Source of the DNA: Thiosulfatihalobacter marinus
GTDB lineage: Bacteria; Pseudomonadota; Alphaproteobacteria; Rhodobacterales; Rhodobacteraceae
Direction: 5' to 3'
DNA: 64,000 nucleotides
Assembly (NCBI RefSeq): GCF_016019955.1
Contig: NZ_JAECRZ010000007.1
Location: forward strand, 158,743 to 222,742
Translations under genes and position numbers: made by a program
The notes under the pieces: generated by a model
What the model was told of the DNA's origin: nothing
The model's database searches: none
Seen by the model: only the letters and a program-made list of their open reading frames with translations
Shown here: positions 63,313-64,000 of the stretch, in pieces
Layout of the letters: each line of letters opens with the position of its first letter
Position numbering within the stretch: the first letter of the stretch is position 1

Positions 63313-63966
63313 GTGATAGACACATCCAAACTCACCAGATTTCAGACCATCGCCGCGCAGGAGATTGCCGCAGTTGATCCGGGGCCAAGGATCGCCCCGT
63401 TTACCAGCACCCAGTGGGTCGCCAGCTCGTTGTTGCAGAAGGCCATCCGCCGTGGCGACCTGTATGCGGCGCGTCAAGCCGGACGGTTTTTGCTGGAGGC
63501 CAAAAGGGAACACCTGCTGCGCCGTCTCAATGTCATCGCCGCCGAAGACATCGGCATGGCGGATATCGAAACCGTGGGGATTACAGCCGCCTGTCTGGCC
63601 AGCGCCAAGATACGGCGAGATCTGGGCGGGGATGTCTTGGTCACGGATTACCTGATCCGGCGCATGGTGGACGCCCGCAAATCCCGCGCTGCCGATGATC
63701 TACTCATGAGCCTCGAACGGCTGCCTGATCTGGCCGAAGATCGCACCCACTTCGCCGCCATGTCAGATGACCGCCTGCGCCAGATTGTTCTGGGTTGCCC
63801 GTCGCTCGACCGGAAAGCACTCGCGCTTTGGTATCTGATCGGCACCGCCCGTTGCCAGAGCGATCACCTGCCGACCCGCAAAGGCAATCCGAACTTGGCC
63901 TTCGATACCCTGGCTGAATTGGGTGAAGTGGTCCCGGTTTTTCGGACAGCTCAGCGGCTGATCTAA
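63313..63966 (+). CDS. Stand-alone RarA/MgsA C-terminal-domain protein
   Basis: A 217-residue protein matching only the C-terminal half of RarA (MgsA/AAA-associated): SSLLQKAIRRGDLYAARQAG, AKREHLLRRLNVIAAEDIGMAD, and RRMVDARKSRAADDLLMSLE. The AAA+ ATPase half with Walker motifs is absent. RarA is a tetrameric clamp-loader-related ATPase at stalled forks, and its C-terminal domain mediates assembly, so this protein might modify the host RarA (inference). GTG start at 63313 follows AAGGAGG by seven bases, an excellent site. Confidence 0.7.
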   Translation: MIDTSKLTRFQTIAAQEIAAVDPGPRIAPFTSTQWVASSLLQKAIRRGDLYAARQAGRFLLEAKREHLLRRLNVIAAEDIGMADIETVGITAACLASAKIRRDLGGDVLVTDYLIRRMVDARKSRAADDLLMSLERLPDLAEDRTHFAAMSDDRLRQIVLGCPSLDRKALALWYLIGTARCQSDHLPTRKGNPNLAFDTLAELGEVVPVFRTAQRLI

Positions 63967-64000
63967 GGTGTATCCGGGTTGGTTTTCATGCCGCCAATTT

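Larger units (their letters stand above)
59744..64000. mobile_element. Left end of an integrative element in tRNA-Asn (continues beyond window)
   Basis: Starts at the tRNA-Asn 3' fragment and holds a tyrosine integrase, an AlpA/Xis-like protein, an overlapping chain of small genes with a winged-helix protein, and a RarA C-terminal-like protein. Base composition becomes lower in GC and codon use changes compared with the backbone before 59 kb. No capsid or transfer genes are seen yet, so phage, ICE or satellite cannot be decided. Confidence 0.7.

Overview
The window looks like the main chromosome of a Rhodobacterales (Roseobacter-group) alphaproteobacterium. The evidence is high GC, the CckA kinase with a CtrA-type site in front of it, an IscR with a single cysteine, a usg gene, the suf gene order, a separate zwf-pgl-pgi operon, and intergenic repeats of the kind common in this order (shared tail CCCCGGAGTATTTC..CAAAATGAAG). 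About 59.7 kb is backbone. The last 4.3 kb (from 59744) is the left end of an integrated mobile element.

1-13 kb: an arginase/ornithine cyclodeaminase operon divergent from an Lrp/AsnC regulator; dsbB with a DedA/YqaA-type membrane protein; tRNA-Leu(CAA) with a terminator; an asparagine-synthase-like protein without an N-terminal nucleophilic Cys; a MobA-like nucleotidyltransferase with a peptide-type solute-binding protein; a probable unannotated small RNA (7559-7634); bdhA; a patatin; DUF502; psuG-psuK and a ThiE-like protein.
13-27 kb: TrmJ-type RNA methylase, heme A synthase (ctaA), M32 carboxypeptidase, gyrA (TTG start), usg, a DUF2855 protein, a radical SAM protein, and zwf-pgl-pgi (entry to the Entner-Doudoroff pathway) behind a perfect LacI-family-like operator, then tRNA-Gly(CCC).
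27-50 kb: a RamA-like corrinoid-activating ASKHA protein, guaB, an RsmB-like methylase, cckA, a sulfotransferase, recA with two SOS-box-like sites, a MOSC-like protein, alaS, a PepSY/membrane-anchored LuxR pair, a prokaryotic pentameric ligand-gated ion channel, typA, an SMR transporter, YitT, icd, and a GDPD phosphodiesterase overlapping a secreted PLA2-like protein.
50-59 kb: the iscR-iscS-sufB-(3 small genes)-sufC-sufD-(2 YIP1-like)-sufS operon. Its promoter -10 lies inside a perfect Irr/ICE-like palindrome. The sufT and sufA genes usually found near sufS in relatives are not in this window. Instead sufS is followed by tRNA-Arg(CCG), a decayed serine-recombinase C-terminus and the 3' half of a tRNA-Asn.
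59.7-64 kb: that tRNA-Asn 3' fragment still has its own terminator on the chromosomal side, so it reads as one attachment-site end of an element integrated into tRNA-Asn. The element carries a tyrosine recombinase, an AlpA/Xis-like HTH protein, a chain of overlapping small genes leading to a winged-helix replication-like protein, and a stand-alone RarA/MgsA C-terminal-domain protein. The right end of the element lies outside the window. No CRISPR array, rRNA or insertion sequence was seen.
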